This document shows, piece after piece, positions 8,225 through 16,979 of a stretch of 64,000 nucleotides of DNA. Source of the DNA: Actinocrispum wychmicini. GTDB taxonomy: Bacteria > Actinomycetota > Actinomycetes > Mycobacteriales > Pseudonocardiaceae. The position numbers were made by a program, and so were the translations under genes. The stretch covers positions 372,001-436,000 of the forward strand of contig NZ_SLWS01000002.1 of assembly GCF_004345645.1 (NCBI RefSeq), read 5' to 3'. Position 1 is the stretch's first letter. Each line of letters starts with the position of its first letter. The notes below the pieces were generated by a model. That model saw only the letters and a list, made by a program, of their open reading frames with translations. It searched no databases and was not told the origin of the DNA.

Positions 8225-10123
8225 TCAACGGGTCAGGCCGTGCTGCTCCGCCTGGAGCCGGAAGAGCTGCGCGTACGTCCGGTCCAGCGCCATGAGCTGC
8301 TCGTGGGTGCCTTGTTCGACGATCCGACCCTGGTCGAGCACGTAGACGCGGTCCGCGCGACGCACCGAGGCCAGCCGGTGGGTGACCAGTACGACCGCGC
8401 GGCCGGCGCCGGCCAGGCCGCACACCCGGTCGAACACCTCGACCTCGGCGCGCGGGTCGAGCGCGGCGGTCGGCTCGTCGAAGATCACCACGGGCGCGTT
8501 CCGGTAGTGCGCCCTGGCCAGGCCCATTCGCTGCCACTGGCCGCCGGACAGCGCCGTACCGCCCCAGAACTCGCGGGCGAGCAGGGTGTCCCAGCCGTGG
8601 TCGAGCCGGGCGACGACCTCGTCCGCCCGGCCGAACCAGGCGGCGTGCCGGAGCCGGGTCGGGTCCGGCGGGTGGGTGGTGCGGCCGATGGTGACGTTGA
8701 CGCGGGCCGTGAACGGCCACTGCACGAAGTCCTGGGCGACCAGGGCGACGTGGTCGAACAGGTGCTGGCGGTCGACCTCCGTGGTCGGCATGCCGTCCCA
8801 GCGGATCACGCCACCGCTCGGCAGGTACAGCCCGGCCAGCAGCTTGGCGAGCGTGGTCTTGCCCGAGCCGTTCGCCCCCACGAACGCCACGATCTCGCCG
8901 GTGCGCAGGGTCATGTCGACCTCGGTCAACGCGGGCTGCTTCGCGTTCGGATAGGTGAAGGACAAGTTACTCACGGTGATCACGGCCGGCGGGCGGTTCA
9001 GGCGGCGCCGTCGGACCGGCATCGCCTCGGCCTCGGCGCGCTCGCACGCCCGTTGCCAGTCCTGCACGAACAGGCCCTGCTCGTACAGCCCGTTGACGGA
9101 CGTGACCAGCCTGGCCAGGTGCCGGGTCCCGGTCTGGATGGCGAGCACGACAGTGCCCGCGACCGCCAACGGCACCGTCCCGGAGACCAGCAGCAGCCCG
9201 AGTACGCCGTAGGTGGCCACCTTCGCCAGCCCCGCGACACCGTCGGTGAACAGGGTGGTGCGGGCCTGCGCGTCGGCCAGCCGGGCCTGCTCCGCCTCGG
9301 CGAGCCCGGCGAGCCTGCGGTAGTTCGCCAGCAGGAACCCGCCCGTCCGGTGAACCCGGACCTCTTCGGCCGACGAGGGCTGCGTGAGCAGGGTGGCGAG
9401 CATGTCGAGCTGGCGGTTCAGCTCGACCCATCGCTTCATCGACAGGAATCTGGCCCGCGCGGTGCGTACCGCGCCCCACGCCGACGGCAGGCTCACCGCG
9501 AGCAGCATCGGGAGCAGCGTGGGATGCAGCACGGTCAGGACGCCGCCGGCGGCCAACAGCCCGGCGATCGCTTCGAGCAGGTCGATCGCGTTCGACGTGA
9601 CCTGGCGCGCCGCCAGCGCGCCGCGCCGGGCAGCGGCGAGGTCGTTGTTGAACGTCGGGTCCTGCATGACGGCCAGTTCGACGGCGACAGCCCGCTCCAG
9701 CAGCCGTACGTAAGCGGCCCTGTCGACGCGTGGGGCGAGCCGTCCGCTCGCGGCACTGCCCACCGAGGTCAGCACGCTGCGCAGCACGCCGCCCGCGATC
9801 ACCCAGACGAGCGAGGGCACAGCGGCGACTAGCAGTTCCTTGCTCGGCGGGGCCGACAACAGGACGGACAGGGCTGAGTTGGTCGCGACAAGGATCAACG
9901 CGGTGGCCGCGCCCGCGACGAGGTTCGCGCCGACCGCGACCGGCAGTGTCCAGCGACCGGCCGCCCAGGCCAGTCCGAGCGTGATCCGCAGCAGGTTGGG
10001 CAGCCTGCGCAGCATGGTCCAGAAGCCCAGATCCGCCGCGGCGCCCTCGTGTTGCGCGAACCCGTCGGTGAGCCGGATGCCGCTGCCGAACAGCGGGTCG
10101 TCGCCCGTCCCGTGCGGTCGCAT
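8225..10123 (-). CDS. ABC exporter of the lanthipeptide cluster (fused permease-ATPase)
   Basis: A 632-residue half-transporter with an N-terminal six-helix membrane domain (roughly residues 45-340) and a C-terminal ATPase. The ATPase has Walker A GANGSGKTT, a Q-loop in LVAQDFVQWPF, signature ALSGGQWQRMGLARA, Walker B VVIFDEPTAALD and an H-loop VTHRLAS. There is no N-terminal C39 peptidase domain, so unlike many LanT proteins it should not remove the leader itself. It starts 3 bp after the LanC-1 stop, in the order precursor, LanC-1, exporter, which supports a role in exporting the modified peptide. A homodimer is expected. Confidence 0.9.
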   Translation of the reverse strand: MRPHGTGDDPLFGSGIRLTDGFAQHEGAAADLGFWTMLRRLPNLLRITLGLAWAAGRWTLPVAVGANLVAGAATALILVATNSALSVLLSAPPSKELLVAAVPSLVWVIAGGVLRSVLTSVGSAASGRLAPRVDRAAYVRLLERAVAVELAVMQDPTFNNDLAAARRGALAARQVTSNAIDLLEAIAGLLAAGGVLTVLHPTLLPMLLAVSLPSAWGAVRTARARFLSMKRWVELNRQLDMLATLLTQPSSAEEVRVHRTGGFLLANYRRLAGLAEAEQARLADAQARTTLFTDGVAGLAKVATYGVLGLLLVSGTVPLAVAGTVVLAIQTGTRHLARLVTSVNGLYEQGLFVQDWQRACERAEAEAMPVRRRRLNRPPAVITVSNLSFTYPNAKQPALTEVDMTLRTGEIVAFVGANGSGKTTLAKLLAGLYLPSGGVIRWDGMPTTEVDRQHLFDHVALVAQDFVQWPFTARVNVTIGRTTHPPDPTRLRHAAWFGRADEVVARLDHGWDTLLAREFWGGTALSGGQWQRMGLARAHYRNAPVVIFDEPTAALDPRAEVEVFDRVCGLAGAGRAVVLVTHRLASVRRADRVYVLDQGRIVEQGTHEQLMALDRTYAQLFRLQAEQHGLTR

Positions 10124-10126
10124 CGG

Positions 10127-11239
10127 TCAGGCCAACAGGAACAGCCGGGCCCACGCGGGCGGGCGGGAAGCGGTGACGGCACGGAGAACCAGCGCGACGC
10201 CGGCGGCGCCGAGCAGGACACCGGGGTTGTCCACGAGGGCACCGAGCGATTCGACGTCGCGAAAGCCGAACAGCGACGCCGGCTCATAGGCGTCCAGCAG
10301 GCGCGTGCAGAGCCGGTCGGCGTGGACTCGATGACGTTCGTCGCCCGTGTCCCACCAGAACAGGGCGGACACCAACAACGCGCCTGCCGTGCCGTGGCAA
10401 AGCGTGGGTGTGCGGTAGTCGGTGTCAGCGAGGGCCATGTCAGTGGCGAAGGCGCGCAACTCGGCGTCGTCCAGGGCACGACCCGCCAGCCACAACGCCC
10501 GTGCGACGCCCAATGCTCCCGTGCACCAGCTGACTTGCGCGACTTCGGCCGTACGCAGCCTGTCGGCCAGCGCGCGAAGCGCGGGCCGCACGCCCGGTAC
10601 TCGGTGCAGGTGCAGCAGGGCAAGCGCGGCGAGCGGGCCGCCCGCGCCGTGCGCCATGCCGGGCTCAGGGAAGTCCTGACCGAGCTGGGCCAGCGTGGCG
10701 CCAAGGGCGGTGAGGACGTCCGCGGGGGCGGCGTCCAGCAGAAGTGCGGCGGTCCAGCCGGACAGTCCTTCGACGACGTCGTAGTCGCGCTCGTCGCCGC
10801 GCGCCTCGTGCAAGGAACGACCCAACGCCAGCAGCACAGCGGTGCCCAACTGGCTGCGCAGTCCCGGATAGCGCGTCCCGCCACGGCTCAGCAGAGCCGC
10901 CGCGGCGAGGACGCCCGTCGAGCCCGCGAACAACGACAACGGCAGGTCCGGGTCGTCGACTGCGGCAATGGCCGCGGTGAGAAAACGATGGCCAGTGCGA
11001 TCCCATCCGCCGTGCGGATCAGCGGCGTCGAACGCGGCGCACAGGACGGCCGCGCCCACGTCGCCGCACGCCAACGACGCCGGGCGCCAGCGGACCGTGT
11101 CGGCGAAGGCGGACTGGCCGGCCATGGCGGCGACGCCCGCGGCGATCCGGTCGGGATCGACCATGCGCGCCGCCACCTCGGCGGACACTGTCGCGACCCG
11201 CGCGGCGCGGCGCGGGTCAAACAGAGCCGACGACACCAC
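10127..11239 (-). CDS. lanC: Lanthionine synthetase C family cyclase (LanC-1)
   Basis: A 370-residue LanC-like cyclase that adds cysteine thiols to dehydrated Ser/Thr. It has the internal repeats of the alpha/alpha barrel, the YDVVEGLSG motif, a GMAHGAGGPLA motif with His197, and the three zinc ligands in SWCTG (Cys239) and LCHG (Cys281, His282). The usual Tyr after the first zinc Cys is Thr here. The start is GTG at 11237-11239, only 3 bp after the precursor stop, so the pair is surely cotranscribed. A second LanC lies on the other arm of the cluster, so this one may act on particular rings or in complex with that one; the division of labour is unknown. Confidence 0.92.
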   Translation of the reverse strand: MVSSALFDPRRAARVATVSAEVAARMVDPDRIAAGVAAMAGQSAFADTVRWRPASLACGDVGAAVLCAAFDAADPHGGWDRTGHRFLTAAIAAVDDPDLPLSLFAGSTGVLAAAALLSRGGTRYPGLRSQLGTAVLLALGRSLHEARGDERDYDVVEGLSGWTAALLLDAAPADVLTALGATLAQLGQDFPEPGMAHGAGGPLAALALLHLHRVPGVRPALRALADRLRTAEVAQVSWCTGALGVARALWLAGRALDDAELRAFATDMALADTDYRTPTLCHGTAGALLVSALFWWDTGDERHRVHADRLCTRLLDAYEPASLFGFRDVESLGALVDNPGVLLGAAGVALVLRAVTASRPPAWARLFLLA

Positions 11240-11242
11240 GGG

Positions 11243-11479
11243 TCAGATGCACATGTTCGGCGTGATCGTGGATCCCTGTGCGGCGAACCCCCGGCAGGTG
11301 TAGCTGCACGCGTAGTCCGCCGTGCACCTGCTGCTACAGCTCTCCGACACGTAGGACGTGTGCACGGTGCCGGTGTCCATCTGGAACTCCAGGCCGTAGT
11401 CGTCCTTGGCGTCCAGCGGCACGACCCGCACCTCAAGCTCGAACAGCGCGTCCTCTTCGGACAGCGTCATCATCGTCAT
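11243..11479 (-). CDS. lanA: Class I lanthipeptide precursor peptide
   Basis: A 78-residue peptide starting at ATG 11477-11479, with GGAAG nine bases upstream on the minus strand; ATGs two and three codons later are alternatives. The leader is acidic and carries a box FELE (residues 13-16, in ALFELEVRVV), resembling the FNLD/FxLD box read by LanB enzymes. The C-terminal half is rich in Cys, Ser and Thr: Cys at 48, 52, 58, 62 and 77, with Ser/Thr at 41, 42, 45, 47, 49, 50, 53, 59, 61, 70, 71 and 73. That fits up to five thioether rings. It sits directly before LanC-1 and is divergent from LanB. The cleavage site is not obvious, and no dedicated leader peptidase is encoded next to it. Confidence 0.9.
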   Translation of the reverse strand: MTMMTLSEEDALFELEVRVVPLDAKDDYGLEFQMDTGTVHTSYVSESCSSRCTADYACSYTCRGFAAQGSTITPNMCI

Positions 11480-11512
11480 TCGTCGTCTTCCATTCCCTGT
11501 GGACTCAACCGG

Positions 11513-11528
11513 GACCCACCGATGGGTC
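11513..11528. repeat. Short inverted repeat in the lanA leader region
   Basis: GACCCA (11513-11518) and TGGGTC (11523-11528) form perfect 6-bp arms around CCGA, 34 bp upstream of the lanA start. It could be a small hairpin in the precursor mRNA leader or an operator half-site pair. No function can be assigned from the sequence alone. Confidence 0.4.
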
Positions 11529-11552
11529 GCCGGATCCAGCTTGCTGGCTCGT

Positions 11553-11592
11553 GCCGGCGGACCGGCGACGTGCCGCCGACGTCTCGCCGACG
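11553..11592. promoter_or_regulatory. Candidate SARP operator: four heptamers at 11-bp spacing
   Basis: Four 7-bp direct repeats lie exactly 11 bp apart: GCCGGCG (11553-11559), GGCGACG (11564-11570), GCCGACG (11575-11581) and GCCGACG (11586-11592), separated by 4-bp spacers. SARP proteins are known to bind heptamer direct repeats with this 11-bp period upstream of their targets. The repeats lie in the 187-bp gap between lanA and lanB, 75 bp from each start codon, so one site could activate both arms. The assignment to the SARP encoded at 4937-8107 is inference. Confidence 0.65.
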
Positions 11593-11666
11593 CCGGGCTT
11601 CGGGCCGGTGACGCCGGCCTGGCTGCGTGGTTACCTGCGGTGCGACCCGAGGTGGAAGGAGTTCCC

Positions 11667-14651
11667 GTGGCCCTGTTCACGCCCGACGACGCGGCTCTGT
11701 TGCGGATGCCGGCCGCCCCTGTGGCGATGGCGGACGCCACCAGGGTCGGGCTGGCCGACGCCGGCCAGGTGCTGCGTACCGTGCTCGACGACCCGGTCCT
11801 CCGCGAAACCGTCGAGCTGTCGAGCACCGCGCTCGCCGGAACGCTTCAGGCCGTCGACGCCGGCCGGACCAGTCAGTCCAAAGTGGACCGGGCGGGCCGC
11901 TCCGCCGCCCGGTACCTGCTGCGGATGGCGGGCCGGCCGACGCCGTTCGGCCTGCACTCCGGTGTCGCGGTGGCCGCGGTCGACGACACGACGAAGGTGC
12001 GGATCGGTACGGCGCACCGCAAAGGCGTACGGGTCGACTCGGGCTGGCTGACCGCCTTGCTGGTGCGTTTCGAGCGTGACCCACGCGTGCTGCGGAAGTT
12101 ACGGGTCGTGGCCAACGACCTGTTCTTCACCCGAGGCGATCGGCTCGTGCTGCCGTACGTGCCCAGTGACGCGAGCGAGTCGGTCCGGAGCGTGCGGGAG
12201 TTGTCGGTGCGCCGGACCCCGCCCGCCAGCCTGGCACTGGAGATCGCGCGGCAGCCGATCCCGTTCACCGGCCTGGTCGCCGAGGTCGCCGCCGCCTTCC
12301 CACGGGCGTCCACCGACGCCGTCGAACGGATGCTGGGCCAGCTGGTCGCCCAGGACCTGCTGCTGACCGACCTGCATCCGCCGCTGGTCGACACCGACCA
12401 GCTCGACCACGTCATCGACCACCTCGCCGGCCTGCCCGAGGCAGCCGCGCTCCGGCACGCGCGCGAGCTGCTGGCGGCTTACGCCGAAGCGCCGATCGGC
12501 CAAGGACTGCCCCAGTGGAACCGCGCTGTCGAGGCGCTGCAAGCGATCCAGCCCGGCAACCGCGCCCCGATCCAAGTCGACCTACGGGTCGACGCCGACG
12601 TACGGCTGCCCCGCGCCGTCGCCGACCAAGCCGCCCGCGCCGCCGAAGTGCTTTATCGCTTCGGCCTGACCCGACAGGAACCCCCGCACCTCACGGACTA
12701 CCGGGAGGCGTTCCTCGACCGCTACGGCAGCCACCAGCTGGTGCCGCTGGCCGAGTTGATCGACCCGGAACGCGGCCTGGGCGCGCCCGCCGGCTACCGG
12801 GTGCCTGACAGCGAGCGGCGCCTCCGGCACAGCGTGACTCCGTCGACGCCGGTGGACGACGCCCTCGCCGCGTTGGCGCAGCAGGTGATGCTCAGCGGCG
12901 AGGTCGAGTTCGTCCTGGACGACGCCCTGGTGGACCGCCTCGCGCCCACCCACCCGGACGACCCCGCACCGGACAGCGCCGAACTGTGCGTACGCGTGCT
13001 CGCCTCGTCGGCCGCCGCGCTGGACGCGGGAGACTTCCGGCTGGTGGTGGCCCGGTCCGTGGGCGCGCCCAACGCGGGCGAGATGTTCTCCCGGTTCGCG
13101 TACCTGTTCGACAACCGGCCCATCTCGGCAACACCTGACCAGCCAAACCTGCTTCCCGTGCAGCTGGTGTTCCGCCCGCTGCACGGCCGGATGGGCAACC
13201 TGCTGCAGGTGCCTGCCGTCTGCGAGCGCACGCTGGCCATCGGCACGTTCGCCGAACGCGGCCGCGAAGACGTGCTCGGCCTGGCCGATCTGTCGGTCGG
13301 CATCGACGGCGAGCGGCTGTTCCTGGCCGCGCCAGCGCTCGGCGCGGAGATCCTCGCGGTGTCGCCGCACCGCATGAACACGACGCACTCGACCGCCAAC
13401 GTCGTGCGGCTGATTCGCGAGATCACGGCCGCGAGACACAACGCGCTCGACGCCTGGTCGTGGGGCGCGACCGCGGGACGGCTCCCGATGCAGCCGCGAG
13501 TTCGTTACGGGCGCACGGTGTTGTCCGCCGCGACATGGACGGTCAGTGACCGGATGCGCGACAAGAACCTGCCGTGGGCGGAGTGGAACGGCGAACTCGA
13601 CGCGTGGCGTGCGCGGTGGCGCGTACCCGAGCGTGTGCAGGCGATCGACCGTGACGTCTGCCTGGAACTTGACCTGACCAGCGAACTGCACCGCAGGCTG
13701 CTGCGCGACGAGCTGAGTCGCCGTCCGGACACCGTCGTGGGTGAGGTGTGCGGCGGCCCGGAGGACACCGGCTGGCTCGACGGCTACGCGGCGGAGTTTG
13801 TGGTGCCGTTGCGCGGGGTCGGGCCACGGCCCGCTTCCGCCCGCGTCGTGGCCCAGCCGCCGCCTTCCCGCCGGCTGCTGCCTGGCGGGGAATGGTTGTA
13901 CGCCAAGCTTTACGCCGCGACCACCCGGCACGACGAGCTGCTCGCCCAGCACGTCGCTCCGCTGGTCGCGGGCCAGCGATGGTTCTTCATCCGTTACGCC
14001 GATCCGGACCCGCATCTGCGGCTGCGGTTCCACGCGCCTGCCGATCGCTTGCTCCCGGAACTGCACGCGTGGGCGGCCGGCCTGTGCGACAGCGGGCTCG
14101 CCAGCAGGCTGGTCATCGACTCCTACGAACCGGAGACCGCCCGCTACGGCGGCCCGGCGCTGCTGCCCGCCGCCGAACTGGTCTTCCGCGCCGACAGCGA
14201 GTCCGTGCTCGACCAGCTGCGGCTGCCCAGCCTGCCGCTGTCCCCGGTGATGCTGGCGGCGGCCAACTACCTCGACATGCTGTCCGCGTTCGGCGACCCG
14301 GACTGGCTGCTCGACAACCACCCCAAGGACATCCAGCAGCACCGCGCCTTCCGAGCCGTGCGCACGGAAGCCGTCACCCTGCTGGACCCGGCGAGCGGCT
14401 GGCGTGCGCTCGCGGCGCGGCCGGGCGGGGACGTCATCGTCTCGTCGTGGGCGAGGCGACGGGTGGCGCTGGCCGCGTACGGCGAGGCGGTCCGTGCCGC
14501 CGGGAGTCCGCACGACTCGTTGCTGCCGGCCCTCCTGCACATGCATCACAACCGGCTGATCGGCTTCGACCCCACGAGTGAGGCCGAGTCGTTGGCCCTC
14601 GCGCGCGGTGCCGTCGAAGCCCACCGCAACCGCGCGAGGTTCGGCCGATGA
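11667..14651 (+). CDS. lanB: Full-length class I lanthipeptide dehydratase (LanB)
   Basis: A 994-residue dehydratase that activates precursor Ser/Thr by glutamylation from glutamyl-tRNA and then eliminates glutamate. I chose GTG 11667-11669 because GGAAGGAG lies just upstream and the protein then begins with the normal LanB start; the open frame extends further upstream without family similarity. The N-terminal glutamylation domain has RYLLRMAGRPTPFGLHSGVA near residue 80. The C-terminal SpaB_C elimination domain begins near 730 and includes RWFFIRYADPDPHLRLRF. Both domains are in one chain, unlike split LanB systems. Its stop overlaps the LanC-2 start (ATGA). Confidence 0.93.
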   Translation: MALFTPDDAALLRMPAAPVAMADATRVGLADAGQVLRTVLDDPVLRETVELSSTALAGTLQAVDAGRTSQSKVDRAGRSAARYLLRMAGRPTPFGLHSGVAVAAVDDTTKVRIGTAHRKGVRVDSGWLTALLVRFERDPRVLRKLRVVANDLFFTRGDRLVLPYVPSDASESVRSVRELSVRRTPPASLALEIARQPIPFTGLVAEVAAAFPRASTDAVERMLGQLVAQDLLLTDLHPPLVDTDQLDHVIDHLAGLPEAAALRHARELLAAYAEAPIGQGLPQWNRAVEALQAIQPGNRAPIQVDLRVDADVRLPRAVADQAARAAEVLYRFGLTRQEPPHLTDYREAFLDRYGSHQLVPLAELIDPERGLGAPAGYRVPDSERRLRHSVTPSTPVDDALAALAQQVMLSGEVEFVLDDALVDRLAPTHPDDPAPDSAELCVRVLASSAAALDAGDFRLVVARSVGAPNAGEMFSRFAYLFDNRPISATPDQPNLLPVQLVFRPLHGRMGNLLQVPAVCERTLAIGTFAERGREDVLGLADLSVGIDGERLFLAAPALGAEILAVSPHRMNTTHSTANVVRLIREITAARHNALDAWSWGATAGRLPMQPRVRYGRTVLSAATWTVSDRMRDKNLPWAEWNGELDAWRARWRVPERVQAIDRDVCLELDLTSELHRRLLRDELSRRPDTVVGEVCGGPEDTGWLDGYAAEFVVPLRGVGPRPASARVVAQPPPSRRLLPGGEWLYAKLYAATTRHDELLAQHVAPLVAGQRWFFIRYADPDPHLRLRFHAPADRLLPELHAWAAGLCDSGLASRLVIDSYEPETARYGGPALLPAAELVFRADSESVLDQLRLPSLPLSPVMLAAANYLDMLSAFGDPDWLLDNHPKDIQQHRAFRAVRTEAVTLLDPASGWRALAARPGGDVIVSSWARRRVALAAYGEAVRAAGSPHDSLLPALLHMHHNRLIGFDPTSEAESLALARGAVEAHRNRARFGR

Positions 14652-15904
14652 CCGGCGTGGTGGACACCCTGGCGATCCGTGTCCGGGCCGAGGCGGTGGT
14701 CGAGGACGTCGCCCGCAGGCTGGCCGACCCGGCGGTGGTGGCCGCCGTGACGATCGCGCTGTCGCCGGGCAGGTGGGCTGCCTTGTCCTTGTCTGACGGG
14801 TATCCAGCCACCGCGCTGCTGTTCGCCGAACTCGCCCACCAGGATCCCGCGTACCGCGCGGTCGCCCACCAGCACCTGGCGATCGGTTCGGCGGCAGGCA
14901 ACGCGAGCACGCGCGGCCTCTACGTCGGTGCGGGTGCGCTGGCGTTCGCCGCGGCGCGGGCGGCGGGCAAGGCGGGTGCCTACGCCGACATGCTGTCCAC
15001 ATTGGACCACCACCTCGCCATGTGGGTGGCGCGCAAGCTGCGGCCGGAATGGGAGCGCATGTCCGCGGGGCGGCCGGGGACCGAGTTCGCCACGTACGAC
15101 GTGGTGACCGGTGTGACCGGCGTCGGCAGGCACCTGCTGGACCGCGGTGCCCTCGAATCCACCCAGGCGGTGCTGAGGTATCTGGTGACGCTCACCGAGC
15201 CCGTCGGCCGGTTGCCGGGGTGGTGGGCCGTGCATCCACCGACCGTGGCCGATCCCGGCGGTGGGCACGCGAACACCGGTCTGGCGCACGGCATCGCCGG
15301 GCCGCTGGCGCTGATCTCGATCGCGTGGGCGCACGGGGTGCGCGTGCCAGGGCAGGACGCGGCCGCCGAACGGATCGTCGACTGGCTGCTCACGTGGTCG
15401 GACACCGACGAGAACGGCCGGTACTGGCCGTACGGGTTGGACACCGCCGAGCTGGCCGCCCGGCCGAAGCGGCTGCGACCGGCCCGGTCGGCGTGGTGCT
15501 ACGGCACACCCGGGATCGCTCGCGCGCTGCACCTGGCGGGCACCGCCTTCGACCGTCCAGAGTGGACCGACGAGGCCGTCGGGGCACTCCAGGCCATGCT
15601 GCTCAGGCCACTGCACAGTCACGCGGTGACCGACGCCGGACTGTGCCACGGCTGGGCCGGCCTGCTGCACCTGGTGCTCGGCACCGGACGCGACACCGGC
15701 GCGCCCGAGCTGCTCGCCGCCGCCGACCGGATCGCCGCACGGGTGCTGGAGGTCTACGACCCGGACTCCGCTTTCGGCTTCCGGGTGGACGGGACCGACG
15801 ACACCGCCGGGTTCCTGGAGGGCGCCGCGGGCGTCGCGCTGGCCCTGCTCGGCTGGCTCGGCGAACCCCGCAGCGGCTGGGACGCGGCCCTGCTGGCCGC
15901 ATGA
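14648..15904 (+). CDS. lanC: Second lanthionine synthetase C family cyclase (LanC-2)
   Basis: A 418-residue LanC homologue, translationally coupled to LanB through a 4-bp ATGA overlap. It has YDVVTGVTGVG, the catalytic-site motif GLAHGIAGPLA (His214) and the zinc ligands in AWCYG (Cys284) and LCHGWAG (Cys333, His334). It matches the classical LanC pattern better than LanC-1, because the Tyr after the zinc Cys is kept. The length is usual for the family. Pairing with LanB suggests it is the main cyclase, with LanC-1 specialised or structural. That ranking is inference. Confidence 0.93.
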   Translation: MTGVVDTLAIRVRAEAVVEDVARRLADPAVVAAVTIALSPGRWAALSLSDGYPATALLFAELAHQDPAYRAVAHQHLAIGSAAGNASTRGLYVGAGALAFAAARAAGKAGAYADMLSTLDHHLAMWVARKLRPEWERMSAGRPGTEFATYDVVTGVTGVGRHLLDRGALESTQAVLRYLVTLTEPVGRLPGWWAVHPPTVADPGGGHANTGLAHGIAGPLALISIAWAHGVRVPGQDAAAERIVDWLLTWSDTDENGRYWPYGLDTAELAARPKRLRPARSAWCYGTPGIARALHLAGTAFDRPEWTDEAVGALQAMLLRPLHSHAVTDAGLCHGWAGLLHLVLGTGRDTGAPELLAAADRIAARVLEVYDPDSAFGFRVDGTDDTAGFLEGAAGVALALLGWLGEPRSGWDAALLAA

Positions 15905-15925
15905 CGATTCGACGAAAGGACAACA

Positions 15926-16828
15926 GTGAGCGAGGACTACCGGACCGACCCGGCGTGGGCCGCGCTGTTCGCCAAACCCGAACAGGCACAGGACTTGCGC
16001 TGGGGCGGCGAGCACATGCGCTTCAAGGCCGCGGACACCGTGCGTGAACTCGTCACCCGGGAGTTGATCGAGCACTGGCTGGTGTTCGGCAACCTTCGAT
16101 ACCCGCAGTTCAACGTCAGCTACGGCGGCGACGGCGCCCCACCGACCACGTTCACCCGCACGAGGGTCCTCAACCAGCACCAGCTCACCGGTTGCGCCCA
16201 CGCCGACGACATCATCGAGCACCTTGACCGTGGCGGGACCCTCGTACTCAGCAACATGGAACAGTACGACCAGCGCGTCGGCGACTTCTGCCGCGGTCTG
16301 GCCAACGCGGTGTCCGGGACCGCGCAGACCTACGCCTACCTGACCGCGCCGGACCAGTTCGGCAGCCGCCCGCACCGCGACACCGCGGACGTCTTCGCCG
16401 TGCAGATCGAGGGCACCAAGCAGTGGACGCTCTACGACCTCCCGACCGGCGGCGACTGGAACCGCGGCCACATCGACGACGACACCCAGGTCACCGAGAA
16501 GGTCGTGCTGGAGCCCGGAGACGCGCTCTACGTGCCCGCGGGACTGGGCCACCGCGCCCAGGCCGGCCCGACCGGCTCGCTGCACCTGACCATCTCCCTC
16601 GGCGTCCCGCCCGTGCGCCAGGTGATCGACGTGCTCACCGAAGAACTGCGGGCGGTTTTCCAGCGGCAAGAGGCGTTCCCGCCCGGCCAGGCCGGTCGCG
16701 CCGAGGTGGCGCGGGACGCGTTGCGGCGCCTGGCCGCCGCGGTCGAGGCAGCCGATCCGGCGGCGGTCGCCGACCGGCTGGTCCGGCCGAGCGAATGGCC
16801 GCACGAGGCCCGCCGCCTGCCCTGGTGA
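15926..16828 (+). CDS. JmjC/cupin-type Fe(II)/2-oxoglutarate oxygenase of the lanthipeptide cluster
   Basis: A 300-residue protein starting at GTG 15926 with AAAGGA upstream. It resembles cupin_4/JmjC oxygenases: the core has the iron-binding HxD in SRPHRDTADVF (His150, Asp152) and a distal His in LYVPAGLGHRAQ (His209), preceded by LEPGD. Enzymes of this fold hydroxylate amino-acid side chains in proteins or peptides using iron, 2-oxoglutarate and oxygen. Its place 21 bp after LanC-2 suggests it hydroxylates the lanthipeptide core; the precursor core offers Asp55, Asn75 and Arg among other residues. The target is unknown. Confidence 0.82.
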   Translation: MSEDYRTDPAWAALFAKPEQAQDLRWGGEHMRFKAADTVRELVTRELIEHWLVFGNLRYPQFNVSYGGDGAPPTTFTRTRVLNQHQLTGCAHADDIIEHLDRGGTLVLSNMEQYDQRVGDFCRGLANAVSGTAQTYAYLTAPDQFGSRPHRDTADVFAVQIEGTKQWTLYDLPTGGDWNRGHIDDDTQVTEKVVLEPGDALYVPAGLGHRAQAGPTGSLHLTISLGVPPVRQVIDVLTEELRAVFQRQEAFPPGQAGRAEVARDALRRLAAAVEAADPAAVADRLVRPSEWPHEARRLPW

Positions 16829-16945
16829 CCGTCCGGAACGTGGTCCGCGATTGGGGGTGCCGGCGACGGTGGTCGCCTTCGGGCTGTCGCTGTCGCCGGC
16901 CACAGTCGCGCACGTTCCACCGCCGCCACATCAGGCCGGCTGATG

Positions 16946-16979
16946 GCGGTACCGCACCAGGTGGGATCCACGGTACCGT
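16946..16979. promoter_or_regulatory. Pair of GGTACC-centred palindromes
   Basis: Two 10-bp perfect palindromes, GCGGTACCGC (16946-16955) and ACGGTACCGT (16970-16979), lie 24 bp apart centre to centre in the 385-bp gap between the JmjC gene and the ATP-grasp gene. The gap holds no convincing gene. The pair could be an operator for the ATP-grasp gene or, as RNA, could form a long-range stem. The binding protein is unknown. Confidence 0.4.

Noticed and set aside
11406..11666. N-terminal extension of LanB from an upstream start at 11406
   Set aside because: The extra 87 residues overlap the precursor gene on the other strand, have no family similarity, and a strong ribosome binding site precedes GTG 11667.
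12582..15002. An 806-codon open frame antisense to lanB and lanC-2
   Set aside because: It is a GC-driven mirror of the real coding frames, rich in Arg/Pro/Gly with no domain; LanB and LanC motifs on the plus strand are unambiguous.
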